Under the pieces are notes generated by a model, which saw nothing but the letters and a program-made list of their open reading frames with translations, had not been told where the DNA came from and ran no database searches. This document shows positions 41,803-54,163 of a stretch of 64,000 nt of DNA, piece after piece. This DNA is from Candidatus Stoquefichus sp. SB1 (GTDB lineage: Bacteria; Bacillota_I; Bacilli_A; Erysipelotrichales; Coprobacillaceae). Within the stretch, counting starts at the first letter, position 1. The number at the start of each line of letters is the position of its first letter. A program made the translations under genes and the position numbers. The stretch lies in the NCBI RefSeq assembly GCF_001244545.1, contig NZ_LN852695.1, positions 186,001 through 250,000 on the forward strand. Reading direction: 5' to 3'.

Positions 41803-44252
41803 AAATCATGAATCAGTTAACTTTTAGATATCTCAAAGAAAATAAAAAAAGAACGATTTTAACAATTCTTTGCATTACTGTATCAGTTATCATGATTTGT
41901 TGTGTAGGTATTGCTTTTTATTCAGGAAAACAGTTTTATAAAGAATATATTGAAAAAACTGTTGGTGATTATCACTATCTGATTGTTAGTCAAAATCCGG
42001 AATTAATTAAAAAAGTTGCCCAAGATAAGACAATATCAGAATATTATTTTTCTCATACTGAACCTTACTATCGTGATGATCAATTAACTGATCAAAGTTT
42101 TCTTAATTTAAAAAGAGGAGACGAACTCTATTTTCAAAAAGAGGATTATGGAAATTTATTAGTAAGTGGCAGATTACCACAAAATACAGAGGAAATTGTC
42201 ATTTCACAAAATTATTTAAAATTAAATCAATTAAATGTATCAATTGGGGATTCTATTGATTTATATAGTAATGAAAGTCATACAAATGATCATTTTCAGA
42301 TTGTTGGTTTGATAAATGATTATAACAGTCAAAATCATTATAAAAATTCATTTAATGCTATCTCTTATATTGATTTTCGTAATGCTCAAACATATTATAC
42401 GCTTTATATAAAAGATAAGGAGCTTTCTAAACAAATCTTTGATCATGCAAAAAATTTATCTGATAATAATAGTGGAGACCTTCGTTATAATTCTTCGTAT
42501 CTTGCTATTCAGGATATTTTTGAAGATCATTCAAGCTCAATGTTTCTAGGAATTTATAATATTGTTGGTGTCTTATTAGCAGTGATTGTTATTATTTCAT
42601 TATTTATTATTTATCAGGCATTTAATTTATCAACAAATGATCGTATTCAATATCTTGGTATGTTATCAAGTGTTGGAGCAACGCCAAAACAGAAAAAACG
42701 TTCTGTATATTTTGAAGGATTAATATTATCATGTATTTCTATTCCATTAGGAATTATTCTTAGTTTTTTAGGATTATGGATTACATTTCATTTTATTAAC
42801 CTCTTAGAAACAGTCAAGGTGTTAAATATTGCTATCTATCCACAAATATCAGGTTTTTATTTATTTCTAGTCATTATTATTTCACTCATTACTATTTTTA
42901 TTTCACTTTATTTACCAGCAAGAAAAATATCTAAAATATCAGTCATAGATGCTTTAAAGAAAAATGATGAAATAACTGTTAAACCTAAAAAATTAAAGAC
43001 TGGATTGTTGGCACGTCGTTTTTTGAATGTTTCTCAACAACTTGCTATTAAAAATTATAAACGTCAAGGTAGACGTTCAAGAGTAATTGTCATGTCATTA
43101 GTCATTTCAATGGTTTCGTTTATTTCAATGTACAGTTTTAGTCGTATTTTTCTAGAACAAGTCAATCAATCCAATGTCTATAATCAATACGATATTCAAA
43201 TGAATATGGGATATGATAAAGATTCACTTCAAAAAACTATTGATATATTAAACCAAAATCAAAAAGTTGATGATTATTATTATATAACATCTCTTAATAT
43301 TACAGCTAATATTGATTCAAGTTATTTAGACATTCCTATAGAAAGTGATAAAAATGCTTATATTCAACTGATTGGTTTAAGTGAAAATAAGCGTCAACAA
43401 TTATGTGATGATAATCATATAACATATCAAAAAAATTTGGTTCTTGCATATGATGGAAAATATAAATGTTTTGAATCAGAGCAGGAATATATTCAAAGAT
43501 ATAAGAAGATGGATAAAAACTTTTTCAAATCTATGCAAATGACTGATAATGAATTTAATGAGCGAGGTGATATTATTGGAGAAAAAGTCATTCCATTACA
43601 ATTATTTGATCAAGTTGTTAGCATCCAAAAAGATCAATTTCAAAATGGTTATGGATTTGGTAATTTAGATAGTACTCTTTATTTCATTGTTCCAATAGAA
43701 TATATTACAAATGTAGATGTTGATTATAGCCATACCATTACTTATAATATTTTTTCTTCTGAGCATCAGGAATTAACCAAAGAATTAGAATCATTAAATT
43801 ATACTGTCTATGATTATGCTCAAAATGTCTTAGAAAATAGACAAATTTTCTTAATTATTCAAATCTTTGTTTATGGTTTTGTATGTATTATGATTTTATT
43901 TACAATGTTAAATATTATCAATATGATGAGTGCAAGTATTGATAAAAGAAAAAAAGAATTAGGAATGATGTTAAGTGTTGGAATGAGTCCAAATGGAATA
44001 ACAAAAATGTTGTTTTATGAAAGTTTTATTTATGGATTGAAAACATTATTATATGGTTTACCTATTTGTATTGGAATTGAATGGTTATTTTATGATCAAG
44101 TGAAAATAAGTAATATGATTTTTGTACCATCATTTTTAGCTTATATCATTTCGTTTGTTGTGATTATATTCGTGATGTTAGTGACATTTAGAGTTGGCTT
44201 AAATCAGTTTAAAAAACAAAATATTATTGAAACATTAAAAGATGATATGTAA
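41799..44252 (+). CDS. FtsX-family ABC permease
   Basis: 817 residues with two FtsX domains. An N-terminal membrane segment (about 18-40) and extracytoplasmic region precede a first FtsX core (about 245-370). A second membrane segment (about 425-445) and second extracytoplasmic region (about 445-685) precede the last three segments (about 690-810). This is an eight-segment permease, unlike the ten-segment BceB type. It pairs with the preceding ATPase and the upstream two-component system, so a role in export of, or defence against, membrane-active peptides is likely but unproven. Confidence 0.88.
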   Translation: MKIMNQLTFRYLKENKKRTILTILCITVSVIMICCVGIAFYSGKQFYKEYIEKTVGDYHYLIVSQNPELIKKVAQDKTISEYYFSHTEPYYRDDQLTDQSFLNLKRGDELYFQKEDYGNLLVSGRLPQNTEEIVISQNYLKLNQLNVSIGDSIDLYSNESHTNDHFQIVGLINDYNSQNHYKNSFNAISYIDFRNAQTYYTLYIKDKELSKQIFDHAKNLSDNNSGDLRYNSSYLAIQDIFEDHSSSMFLGIYNIVGVLLAVIVIISLFIIYQAFNLSTNDRIQYLGMLSSVGATPKQKKRSVYFEGLILSCISIPLGIILSFLGLWITFHFINLLETVKVLNIAIYPQISGFYLFLVIIISLITIFISLYLPARKISKISVIDALKKNDEITVKPKKLKTGLLARRFLNVSQQLAIKNYKRQGRRSRVIVMSLVISMVSFISMYSFSRIFLEQVNQSNVYNQYDIQMNMGYDKDSLQKTIDILNQNQKVDDYYYITSLNITANIDSSYLDIPIESDKNAYIQLIGLSENKRQQLCDDNHITYQKNLVLAYDGKYKCFESEQEYIQRYKKMDKNFFKSMQMTDNEFNERGDIIGEKVIPLQLFDQVVSIQKDQFQNGYGFGNLDSTLYFIVPIEYITNVDVDYSHTITYNIFSSEHQELTKELESLNYTVYDYAQNVLENRQIFLIIQIFVYGFVCIMILFTMLNIINMMSASIDKRKKELGMMLSVGMSPNGITKMLFYESFIYGLKTLLYGLPICIGIEWLFYDQVKISNMIFVPSFLAYIISFVVIIFVMLVTFRVGLNQFKKQNIIETLKDDM

Positions 44253-44280
44253 GTAGAAAATACTTACACATCTTTTTTTT
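44238..44280 (+). terminator. terminator of the ABC operon
   Basis: Long hairpin GATG..GTAAGTA with TACTTAC..CATC ending in eight Ts, overlapping the permease stop. Confidence 0.7.
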
Positions 44281-44430
44281 CGCCTTATTTTTCGTTTTAA
44301 GAGACTTTTGTATAAAAATGAATTTTATATCTTTTTTAATAAATATTGAATATACGCCATAAAATCTACCATTTTAGATGATTTTATGATATAATAGGAA
44401 CAGTTTGGAAAGAATCGGGTGAATTATTTT

Positions 44431-44635
44431 ATGAGAGAAATTAAAATAGATACTGAGTATATTACATTAGGTAAATTTTTAAAATATGTAAATGCTGTTG
44501 ATTCAGGAGCAGTGGCTAAATTAGTTATTTTAGATGGACAGGTTATTGTTAATGATGAAGTAGAAGTCAGAAGAGGAAAAAAGTTACGAGATGGTGATGT
44601 TGTCTCTTTTGATGGAATAAAATATATTGTAAAAA

Positions 44636-44646
<11 letters not shown>
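44431..44646 (+). CDS. yaaA: S4-domain protein YaaA (RlbA)
   Basis: 71 residues from the ATG at 44431 (GGGTGA eight bases upstream). The whole protein is an S4 RNA-binding fold (FLKYVNAVDSGAVAKLVILDG then VEVRRGKKLRDGD). Usually directly behind dnaN; here it is about 7.5 kb away. It overlaps recF by 11 bases, so the yaaA-recF-gyrB-gyrA order is otherwise kept. Confidence 0.9.
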
Positions 44647-47654
<3,008 letters not shown>

Positions 47655-47668
47655 TAAAGGAGAAAACA

Positions 47669-50125
47669 ATGGAAGAACGTGGAATTAAAAAAAGACCTTT
47701 AACATCTGAAATGAAACAATCATTCATTAACTATGCAATGTCAGTTATTGTCCAAAGAGCATTACCTGATGTCAGAGATGGACTCAAACCAGTTCAACGT
47801 CGTATTGTACATGGAATGAATGAGTTAGGATGTTATAGTGATAAACCTTATAAGAAATCAGCCCGTATTGTCGGAGAAGTCATGGGGAAATATCATCCAC
47901 ATGGAGACTCTTCAATTTATGATGCATTGGTTCGTATGGCACAGGATTTCTCATATCGTTATATGATTGTTGATGGACATGGTAACTTTGGTTCAATTGA
48001 TGGTGATGGTGCTGCCGCAGCTCGTTATACTGAAGCCAGAATGTCTAAAATTTCAATGGAACTGGTTAAAGATATTAATAAAGATACAGTTAATTTTGTT
48101 CCTAACTATGATGGTGAAGAAACAGAACCAGAAGTCTTACCAGCGAGATATCCTAACTTATTGGTTAATGGAACAACAGGTATTGCAGTAGGGATGGCAA
48201 CGAATATTCCTCCTCATAATTTAGGTGAAATTATTGATGCTATTTTAGCTGTTTCACATAATCCTGATATTACTATCATGGAATTAATGGAAGATTATAT
48301 CCAGGGACCAGATTTTCCAACAGGAGCTTATATTTTAGGAAAATCAGCTATTAAAAAAGCTTATGAAACAGGTAATGGTTTAATTGTTATGCGTGCCAAA
48401 ACGGATATTATTGATATTCATGGTGGTAAAAAGGCTATTATTGTTACTGAAATTCCTTATATGGTTAATAAAGCTCGTTTAATTGAGAAAATGGCAGAAC
48501 ATGTTAAAGAAAAACGTATTGAGGGAATTACTGAAATTCGTGATGAATCTAACCGAGAAGGAATTAGAATTGTTATTGAGTTACGTAAGGATATACAACC
48601 AGAAGTTATTTTAAATCAATTATTTAAATTAACTTCGTTACAAACAACTTTTGGTGTGAATTCAATTGCTTTAGTAAATAATGAACCACAAACATTAACT
48701 TTAAAACAAATGATTACATACTATCTAGAACATCAAGAAGAAGTTATTAAAAGAAGAACTGCTTTTGATTTAAAGAAAGCTGAAGATCGTGCTCATATAT
48801 TAGATGGATTAAAACGAGCATTAGATCAAATAGATGCTATTATTGAATTAATTCGTACATCTAGAACAACAGAAGTTATTCAACAAAGATTAATGGATGA
48901 ATTTGATATGTCTGAAAGACAGGCAAAAGCTATTCGTGAAATGCAACTACAAAGATTAGCTGGTTTGGAAAGAGAAAAAATTGAAAATGAATTAAATGAA
49001 TTATTAGCACTTATTGCTGATTTAAAAGATATTCTTGAAAATAGAGAGCGTATTTTATCTATTATTGAAGAAGAATTATTACAAATTAAAGATAAATTTG
49101 CTGATAAACGAAGAACTGAAATTATTCAGGGAACATTTGATTTAGAAGATGAAGATTTAATTCCAGTTGAAGATGTTATTATTTCTTTAACAACAAATGG
49201 TTATGTTAAACGTACACCTGTTGATACTTATAAGACTCAAAATAGAGGCGGTAGAGGTATTAAAGGTATGGGAACAAATGAAGATGATATTGTTGATTCA
49301 TTAATTCATATGAGTACCCATGATGATTTATTATTCTTTACTAACTTTGGTAAAGTTTATCGTATTAAAGGATATAATGTTCCTGAGTTTGGAAGAACAG
49401 CAAAGGGATTACCAGTTGTTAATTTATTAAATCTAGAAAAAGATGAATATGTTAAATCTATGATTTCTATTCATAAGGATGATATAGAAGATGATAAAGA
49501 TTTATATTTATTCTTTGTAACATTAAATGGATTAGTGAAGAAAACACCAATTGATGAATTTAAAAATATTCGTCAATCTGGTAAGATTGCAATTAATTTA
49601 AGAGATGGAGATCAGTTAGTTGCTGTGAAATTAACAACAGATCATGATGAAATATTAGTTGCTGCTTCAAATGGTAAATTAATTCGATTTAAAGAAAGTG
49701 ATGTTCGACCAATGGGAAGAACTGCTTCTGGAGTTAGAGGTATCAATGTTGATGGTGGACATGTCGTTGGTATGACAACAAATGGAGAAGGTCAATTTAT
49801 TATGGCTATCAGTGAGAATGGTTATGGTAAGATGTCTCCAATTGGTGACTATCGTGAATCTCATCGTGGTGGTAAAGGTGTTAAAACAATTAATACAACT
49901 GAAAAGACAGGACAACTTGTCGCATTAAGAGCTGTAAATGGTGATGAAGATTTATTAATTATTACAAGTGAAGGTATTGTTATTAGATTACCAATGGAAC
50001 AAGTCAAAATGGCTGGTAGAAATACACAAGGTGTGAGATTAATTAAAGTTTCTGAAGGTGCAACAGTTTCTAGTGTTGAAGTTGTAGAAAAAGCCGAGGA
50101 AGAAGAACCTGATGTAGAAGAATAA
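47669..50125 (+). CDS. gyrA: DNA gyrase subunit A
   Basis: 818 residues. The catalytic tyrosine is in [11 protein letters not shown] (about 123). The quinolone-determining region reads [13 protein letters not shown] with serine and aspartate at the usual resistance positions, so it is wild-type there. The gyrase-specific box reads [10 protein letters not shown] (about 525), one residue from the consensus. The C-terminal pinwheel follows. Ends at a terminator at 50127. Confidence 0.99.
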   Translation: MEERGIKKRPLTSEMKQSFINYAMSVIVQRALPDVRDGLKPVQRRIVHGMNELGCYSDKPYKKSARIVGEVMGKYHPHGDSSIYDALVRMAQDFSYRYMIVDGHGNFGSIDGDGAAAARYTEARMSKISMELVKDINKDTVNFVPNYDGEETEPEVLPARYPNLLVNGTTGIAVGMATNIPPHNLGEIIDAILAVSHNPDITIMELMEDYIQGPDFPTGAYILGKSAIKKAYETGNGLIVMRAKTDIIDIHGGKKAIIVTEIPYMVNKARLIEKMAEHVKEKRIEGITEIRDESNREGIRIVIELRKDIQPEVILNQLFKLTSLQTTFGVNSIALVNNEPQTLTLKQMITYYLEHQEEVIKRRTAFDLKKAEDRAHILDGLKRALDQIDAIIELIRTSRTTEVIQQRLMDEFDMSERQAKAIREMQLQRLAGLEREKIENELNELLALIADLKDILENRERILSIIEEELLQIKDKFADKRRTEIIQGTFDLEDEDLIPVEDVIISLTTNGYVKRTPVDTYKTQNRGGRGIKGMGTNEDDIVDSLIHMSTHDDLLFFTNFGKVYRIKGYNVPEFGRTAKGLPVVNLLNLEKDEYVKSMISIHKDDIEDDKDLYLFFVTLNGLVKKTPIDEFKNIRQSGKIAINLRDGDQLVAVKLTTDHDEILVAASNGKLIRFKESDVRPMGRTASGVRGINVDGGHVVGMTTNGEGQFIMAISENGYGKMSPIGDYRESHRGGKGVKTINTTEKTGQLVALRAVNGDEDLLIITSEGIVIRLPMEQVKMAGRNTQGVRLIKVSEGATVSSVEVVEKAEEEEPDVEE

Positions 50126-50126
50126 G

Positions 50127-50154
50127 AAAAGATGTGATTTATTCACATCTTTTT
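50127..50154. terminator. terminator after gyrA, shared with the convergent gene
   Basis: AAAAGATGTGA pairs with TCACATCTTTT. It also overlaps the stop codon of the minus-strand gene. Confidence 0.7.
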
Positions 50155-50696
50155 GCTTGCCCTATGAACTCATGACTTTGATTGTTAATTCTTATTTCTT
50201 CAGGAGCAGAACCACCAACATCAAGAACAGAAATACCATATGAGTAAGGATAAAACTCAGTATTATAGGTTGTTGTTTCATAAGCACCTAGTGGATAAAA
50301 TTCTATGATTTCATCTTCAAAATTATAACCAAATGCAAAAACAGTATAATCATCTTGATTAGATATCACTTTATAATATATATTTTTATCTTTTACACCC
50401 ATTGTTTTTGTATACAAAATTTCATAATAATTTCCTAATGTACTTTTAAAAAGATAAAAATAGATTTGATCTTTATATTGAGCAAGAACACCTATATATT
50501 TTCTTACAGTTATTGATTGATGAATTGTTATTTCCTCTTTATTTTCAATATGGTTAATCTGAGCTATAGTATCACTATAGCTTTGTTCTGTATTTAAATA
50601 ATATTCTTGAGGAGAATTTTGTTTTATATAATAACCTGCTAATATTAAAATCAAAGATATAACGAGTCCTAATATAATGATTATTTTCTTTTTCAT
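50139..50696 (-). CDS. hypothetical membrane-anchored protein
   Basis: 185 residues from the ATG at 50696 (GAGGTGGG upstream). One N-terminal membrane segment (about 4-24), then an extracytoplasmic domain of about 155 residues rich in tyrosine and beta strands. The C-terminal SVLDVGGSAPEEIRI may form an exposed strand. No family recognised. Convergent with gyrA. Confidence 0.6.
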   Translation of the reverse strand: MKKKIIIILGLVISLILILAGYYIKQNSPQEYYLNTEQSYSDTIAQINHIENKEEITIHQSITVRKYIGVLAQYKDQIYFYLFKSTLGNYYEILYTKTMGVKDKNIYYKVISNQDDYTVFAFGYNFEDEIIEFYPLGAYETTTYNTEFYPYSYGISVLDVGGSAPEEIRINNQSHEFIGQAKRCE

Positions 50697-50791
50697 GTTT
50701 CCCACCTCTTATTTTATTTTATCATAAAAGAAAACATAAATTGACAAATTTAGCAATCTTTCATACAATAAGTTTAAAGTAGGTGAAAAAA

Positions 50792-51406
50792 ATGGCAAAA
50801 GATAAGAAAATACATATAAATCAAACGTTTAAAAATATCATCATTATTATCGTGATTGCAGTTGTTTTCTTTTTCGTTGGAAAAGTTTGGCCAAGTGGTG
50901 AAGATCCAACTGTTATGACAAGTGATTTATTATCACAACAAATTCAAAGTATTAGTGAACTTGCTACTGTAGAATATAATTATACAAATATGGGAAAATT
51001 TGAAAATCAAGCAACTTTTTATGGATGGAAAGTTCCATTTACAACCAAAAGTTTTATTATTTCATATGATGGAAAAATAAAAGCTGGTATTGATATGAGT
51101 GTTGTAGAAGTTAAAATAAGTGGTAAGACAATTCATGTTAAGGTTCCACAAGCTAAAATACTATCACATGAAATAGATGAAAAGAGTATTGAAGTTTTTG
51201 ATGAAACAAAAAATATTTTTAATCAAATAAGTATTACTGATTATAATCAATTTGCAATTGATCAAAAGGATAAAATGGAATCAAATGTTAAAGAAAAAGG
51301 ATTACTAAAAGAAGCTCAAGAAAAAGCTCAATCAACAATAGAAACATTTGTAAAATCTTTAGATTTAAAAGATGAATATAAAATAGAAATAACTGAGCTT
51401 CAGTAA
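50792..51406 (+). CDS. DUF4230-type membrane-anchored protein
   Basis: 204 residues from the ATG at 50792 (AGGTGA upstream). One membrane segment (about 17-36) followed by an extracytoplasmic region containing ELATVEYNYTNM and FIISYDGKIKAGIDMS, the pattern of DUF4230 proteins. The C-terminal part is helical and charged. Function of the family is unknown. Has its own terminator at 51507. Confidence 0.7.
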   Translation: MAKDKKIHINQTFKNIIIIIVIAVVFFFVGKVWPSGEDPTVMTSDLLSQQIQSISELATVEYNYTNMGKFENQATFYGWKVPFTTKSFIISYDGKIKAGIDMSVVEVKISGKTIHVKVPQAKILSHEIDEKSIEVFDETKNIFNQISITDYNQFAIDQKDKMESNVKEKGLLKEAQEKAQSTIETFVKSLDLKDEYKIEITELQ

Positions 51407-51506
51407 AGTCTTTGAAAACAAACTCTATGCTTATGTGTTTTCTCAATATATTTATTCATATCTAATTTTTATTCAAAAAATAAAATTGATTTAAAATAAG
51501 TATAAG

Positions 51507-51545
51507 AAAAAACTAATTTTCAAAATATGAAAGTTAGTTTTTTTA
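51507..51545 (+). terminator. terminator after the DUF4230 gene
   Basis: AACTAA...TTAGTT stem followed by seven Ts. Confidence 0.55.
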
Positions 51546-51680
51546 CTTTAAAAAAGAAAAATGAACTTTTTTTGTGTATATATAAGTATAGGGATCTTTT
51601 GAATAAATATTTACTTTAAGCAATTATTATGGTATATTGTTATTAGATTCCTTATATCAATATAAGGAGGGATTTATTAA

Positions 51681-52529
51681 ATGACTTTATTTGTTCATGA
51701 AGGCAATACTGATTATCTTGATTCTATTGCCAGACTGAGACTGATGGATGATGACTTCATGAGGATTGTCTTTAAGGATGAGGATGTTGTCAGACAGTTT
51801 CTTGAAATTATCCTTGATAGGAAAGTTGATATCATTGAATGTCATGCTCAGTATGATATCAATAATATTCTGGGTAGATCTATCAGTATTGATGTACTTG
51901 TCAGGGATGGTGATGACTATATCAACATTGAAGTGCAGAGAGATACCAAAGGAGCACATCCTAAAAGAGCGAGGTTTCATGGAAGCCTGATAGATGCGAA
52001 TACATCATTTCCCAATGAACAATGGGATAAGCTACCCAATGTCATCATTATCTTTATAACAGAGACAGATGTATTGGGATATGGATTGCCAATCTATCAT
52101 ATTTGTTCAATAATTTCTGAAAATACTCAATGGTTTAAAGAAGGAAGGGAGATTATCTATGTGAATGCAAGCATTCAGGAGGATACAGCACTAGGGAGAT
52201 TAATGCATGATATGTTCTGTACTGATCCAAAAGATATTCATTATGAGTTTCTAAGAAAGAGAGTAAGATATTACAAAGAAAATGAAGGAGGGAAAAGAAA
52301 GATGTGTGAGATATGGGAAGAAATCAAAAATAAAGGAAAACTTGAGGGCTTACGTGAAGGCGAATCCATTGGAAAGCAAGCTGGATTGGCTGAAGGAGAG
52401 ATAATAGGAATCCTAAAATCAATTCGCAAACTTATAGCTAAGAATGGTTACACATTAGAAGAAGCACTAGATTTCTTAGATATCCCTAAAGATGAACAAT
52501 CTAAGTACATAGAAAAATTCACTTCATAA
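51681..52529 (+). CDS. Rpn-family recombination-promoting nuclease/putative transposase (PD-(D/E)XK), copy 2
   Basis: 282 residues, almost identical to copy 1 over residues 1-140, including the nuclease core ISIDVLVRDGDDYINIEVQRD. A patch after LPIYH differs strongly (ICSIISENTQWFK against SHCRIDENNQMFE), and so does the glycine-spaced tail, before identity returns at KLIAKNGYTLEEALDFLDIP. Such patchy divergence suggests recombination with other family members. Same ribosome site AAGGAGG and leader as copy 1. Confidence 0.85.
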   Translation: MTLFVHEGNTDYLDSIARLRLMDDDFMRIVFKDEDVVRQFLEIILDRKVDIIECHAQYDINNILGRSISIDVLVRDGDDYINIEVQRDTKGAHPKRARFHGSLIDANTSFPNEQWDKLPNVIIIFITETDVLGYGLPIYHICSIISENTQWFKEGREIIYVNASIQEDTALGRLMHDMFCTDPKDIHYEFLRKRVRYYKENEGGKRKMCEIWEEIKNKGKLEGLREGESIGKQAGLAEGEIIGILKSIRKLIAKNGYTLEEALDFLDIPKDEQSKYIEKFTS

Positions 52530-52534
52530 TAAAA

Positions 52535-52562
52535 TTGGACAAATTAATTTTGTCCTTTTTTT
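52535..52562 (+). terminator. terminator of Rpn copy 2
   Basis: GGACAAA/TTTGTCC stem followed by seven Ts; matches the hairpin behind copy 1. Confidence 0.7.
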
Positions 52563-52634
52563 AATATGTTATTGAAATTCATTTGATATATAGTATAATA
52601 TTAGCAATTTGGGGATTTTTTTAGGAGGTTAGTT

Positions 52635-53981
52635 ATGAATTCAATGAAAAACGGGAAGAAACTTGCATTTAAGATGGTTATTGCCTTGGTATGTGGTTTA
52701 TTAGCAGGATTTGGATGTATCATGTTAAGAGAAAATTTATTAGCAAGTGGTCAAAGTGGTGTATGGACAACGATAAATAATATCTTTTTTCAAGACATTA
52801 CTGCTGAAGGTGCAACTCAGGCTATAGGTATCTTCTATATTATTGGACAACTCTTTGTTAATTCTTTACAGTTAATTATTGTACCAATGGTTTTTGTTTC
52901 AATTGTCTTAGCAATCTGTGTTATTACTGATACAAAGAAATTAGGAAGAATATCATCAAAAACAATATTAACATTTTTTATTACAACAGTTTGTGCACTT
53001 ATCTTTGCAGGGGCAATTGGATCTTTTGTTTATAGTACAGGTGCATTTAATGCGGTTGATGCTACAAATATAACAGTTCAACAAGGAACAGTAGGAACGA
53101 ATCCTTTAAGCATTATTTTATCTATTGTCCCTAATAATCTTATTTCTGCATTTTCTAATAATGGTGGTGTTTTGGCTATCGTTTTCTTAGCAGTTGCAAT
53201 TGGACTTGCTATGAATCAGTTAAAGGAAAAAACAAAGACACTCAAAAAGTTATTGATTGAATTAAGTGATATTATTTCTGTTTGTTTATCTTTCATTATT
53301 AATAAATTTGCACCTATTGCTATCTTTTGTTTATTAACAAGAACTTTTGCAGCTTATGGTATAGATTATTTAATGCCAGCATTAGCCTATGTTGTGACGG
53401 TTCTTATTGCATTAATTATCTATTTAGTGGTTGCTTATCCAATATATTTGCTAACTATGGCTAAAATGAATCCAAAACCTTTTATGAAGAAAATTGCGAA
53501 AGTTGCATTATTTGGTTTTTCAACATCATCTAGTGCTGCTACACTTCCATTAAATAAACAAACAACAGTAGAAGAAATGGGTGTGAGTGAGCAGATTGCA
53601 TCATTTACATTACCGCTTGGTATGACGATTAATATGGATGGTACAGCTATCATGCAAGTGATTGCAGCAATATTTGTTGCAGCAAGTTCTGGTTATGATG
53701 TGACATTTACATCAATGGCTGTTATTGCTGTATTGGCTTTAATTGCTTCTATTGGAACACCTGCTGCACCAGGTGCTGGAGCCGTTATCTTATTTACAAT
53801 TCTAACAGGAATGGGTTATACAAATGATGCAGCATTACTTGCCTATTCACTAATTCTTGCGATTAATCGTCCAATTGAGATGTTAGTGACTTCATTAAAT
53901 GTTGTTGGTGATTCATCAACGTCTATCATAGTTGCTAAAAAAGAAAAAATGCTAGATGAAAATATATATAATCAAGATTAA
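52635..53981 (+). CDS. dicarboxylate/amino acid:cation symporter (DAACS family)
   Basis: 448 residues with about eight membrane segments and the family's hairpin-loop motifs: FSTSSSAATLPLN (HP1, about 295) and LGMTINMDGTAIMQ (TM7 sodium/substrate site, about 325), then ASIGTPAAPGAG (HP2). It imports acidic or neutral amino acids or C4-dicarboxylates with sodium or protons. AGGAGG precedes the start. It is the last clear host gene before the mobile element. Confidence 0.93.
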   Translation: MNSMKNGKKLAFKMVIALVCGLLAGFGCIMLRENLLASGQSGVWTTINNIFFQDITAEGATQAIGIFYIIGQLFVNSLQLIIVPMVFVSIVLAICVITDTKKLGRISSKTILTFFITTVCALIFAGAIGSFVYSTGAFNAVDATNITVQQGTVGTNPLSIILSIVPNNLISAFSNNGGVLAIVFLAVAIGLAMNQLKEKTKTLKKLLIELSDIISVCLSFIINKFAPIAIFCLLTRTFAAYGIDYLMPALAYVVTVLIALIIYLVVAYPIYLLTMAKMNPKPFMKKIAKVALFGFSTSSSAATLPLNKQTTVEEMGVSEQIASFTLPLGMTINMDGTAIMQVIAAIFVAASSGYDVTFTSMAVIAVLALIASIGTPAAPGAGAVILFTILTGMGYTNDAALLAYSLILAINRPIEMLVTSLNVVGDSSTSIIVAKKEKMLDENIYNQD

Positions 53982-54022
53982 CTTTTTCAATAAAATTATT
54001 GGTGAATTTAGATTATCTCTTT

Positions 54023-54099
54023 AGAAGTTCTTATATGTCGGTATAGCCCGTATTTTCGGGCTTTCCCGGCATTTTAGATATGGGGAGAAGTTCTTATAT
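54023..54099. repeat. direct repeat AGAAGTTCTTATAT near the element end
   Basis: The 14-base sequence occurs at 54023 and 54086. Between them is a hairpin AGCCCG/CGGGCT plus TTT (about 54045-54063), a plausible terminator for the integrase gene. The repeats could be binding sites for Xis or Int in the end of the element. Confidence 0.4.
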
Positions 54100-54132
54100 A
54101 CCCTCATAACCTTTTAGGTTTTCCCTCTCAAT

Positions 54133-54154
54133 GGTAGTAAAAAAGTAGTAAATT
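54133..54154. promoter_or_regulatory. DR2-like integrase arm-binding repeats
   Basis: GGTAGTAAAAA and AGTAGTAAATT lie back to back, 11 bp apart, right behind int. The second matches the core of the Tn916 DR2 arm site bound by the Int N-terminal domain. They mark the int-proximal end of the element, whose junction with host DNA must lie between 53982 and here. Confidence 0.6.
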
Positions 54155-54163
54155 GCTCTGCGG

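Larger units (their letters stand above)
51548..52562 (+). repeat. long inverted repeat, copy 2 (Rpn unit)
   Basis: Closely similar to 30463-31464 on the opposite strand, including about 130 bases upstream, the gene and its terminator hairpin. Confidence 0.85.

Noticed and set aside
41119-44252. BceAB-type bacitracin transporter
   Set aside because: The permease has two FtsX domains with two large external regions, not the ten-segment BceB form.
54023-54099. Treating the 14-base direct repeat as attL/attR
   Set aside because: Both copies lie on the same side of int, inside the element end; Tn916-family elements do not leave such duplications.
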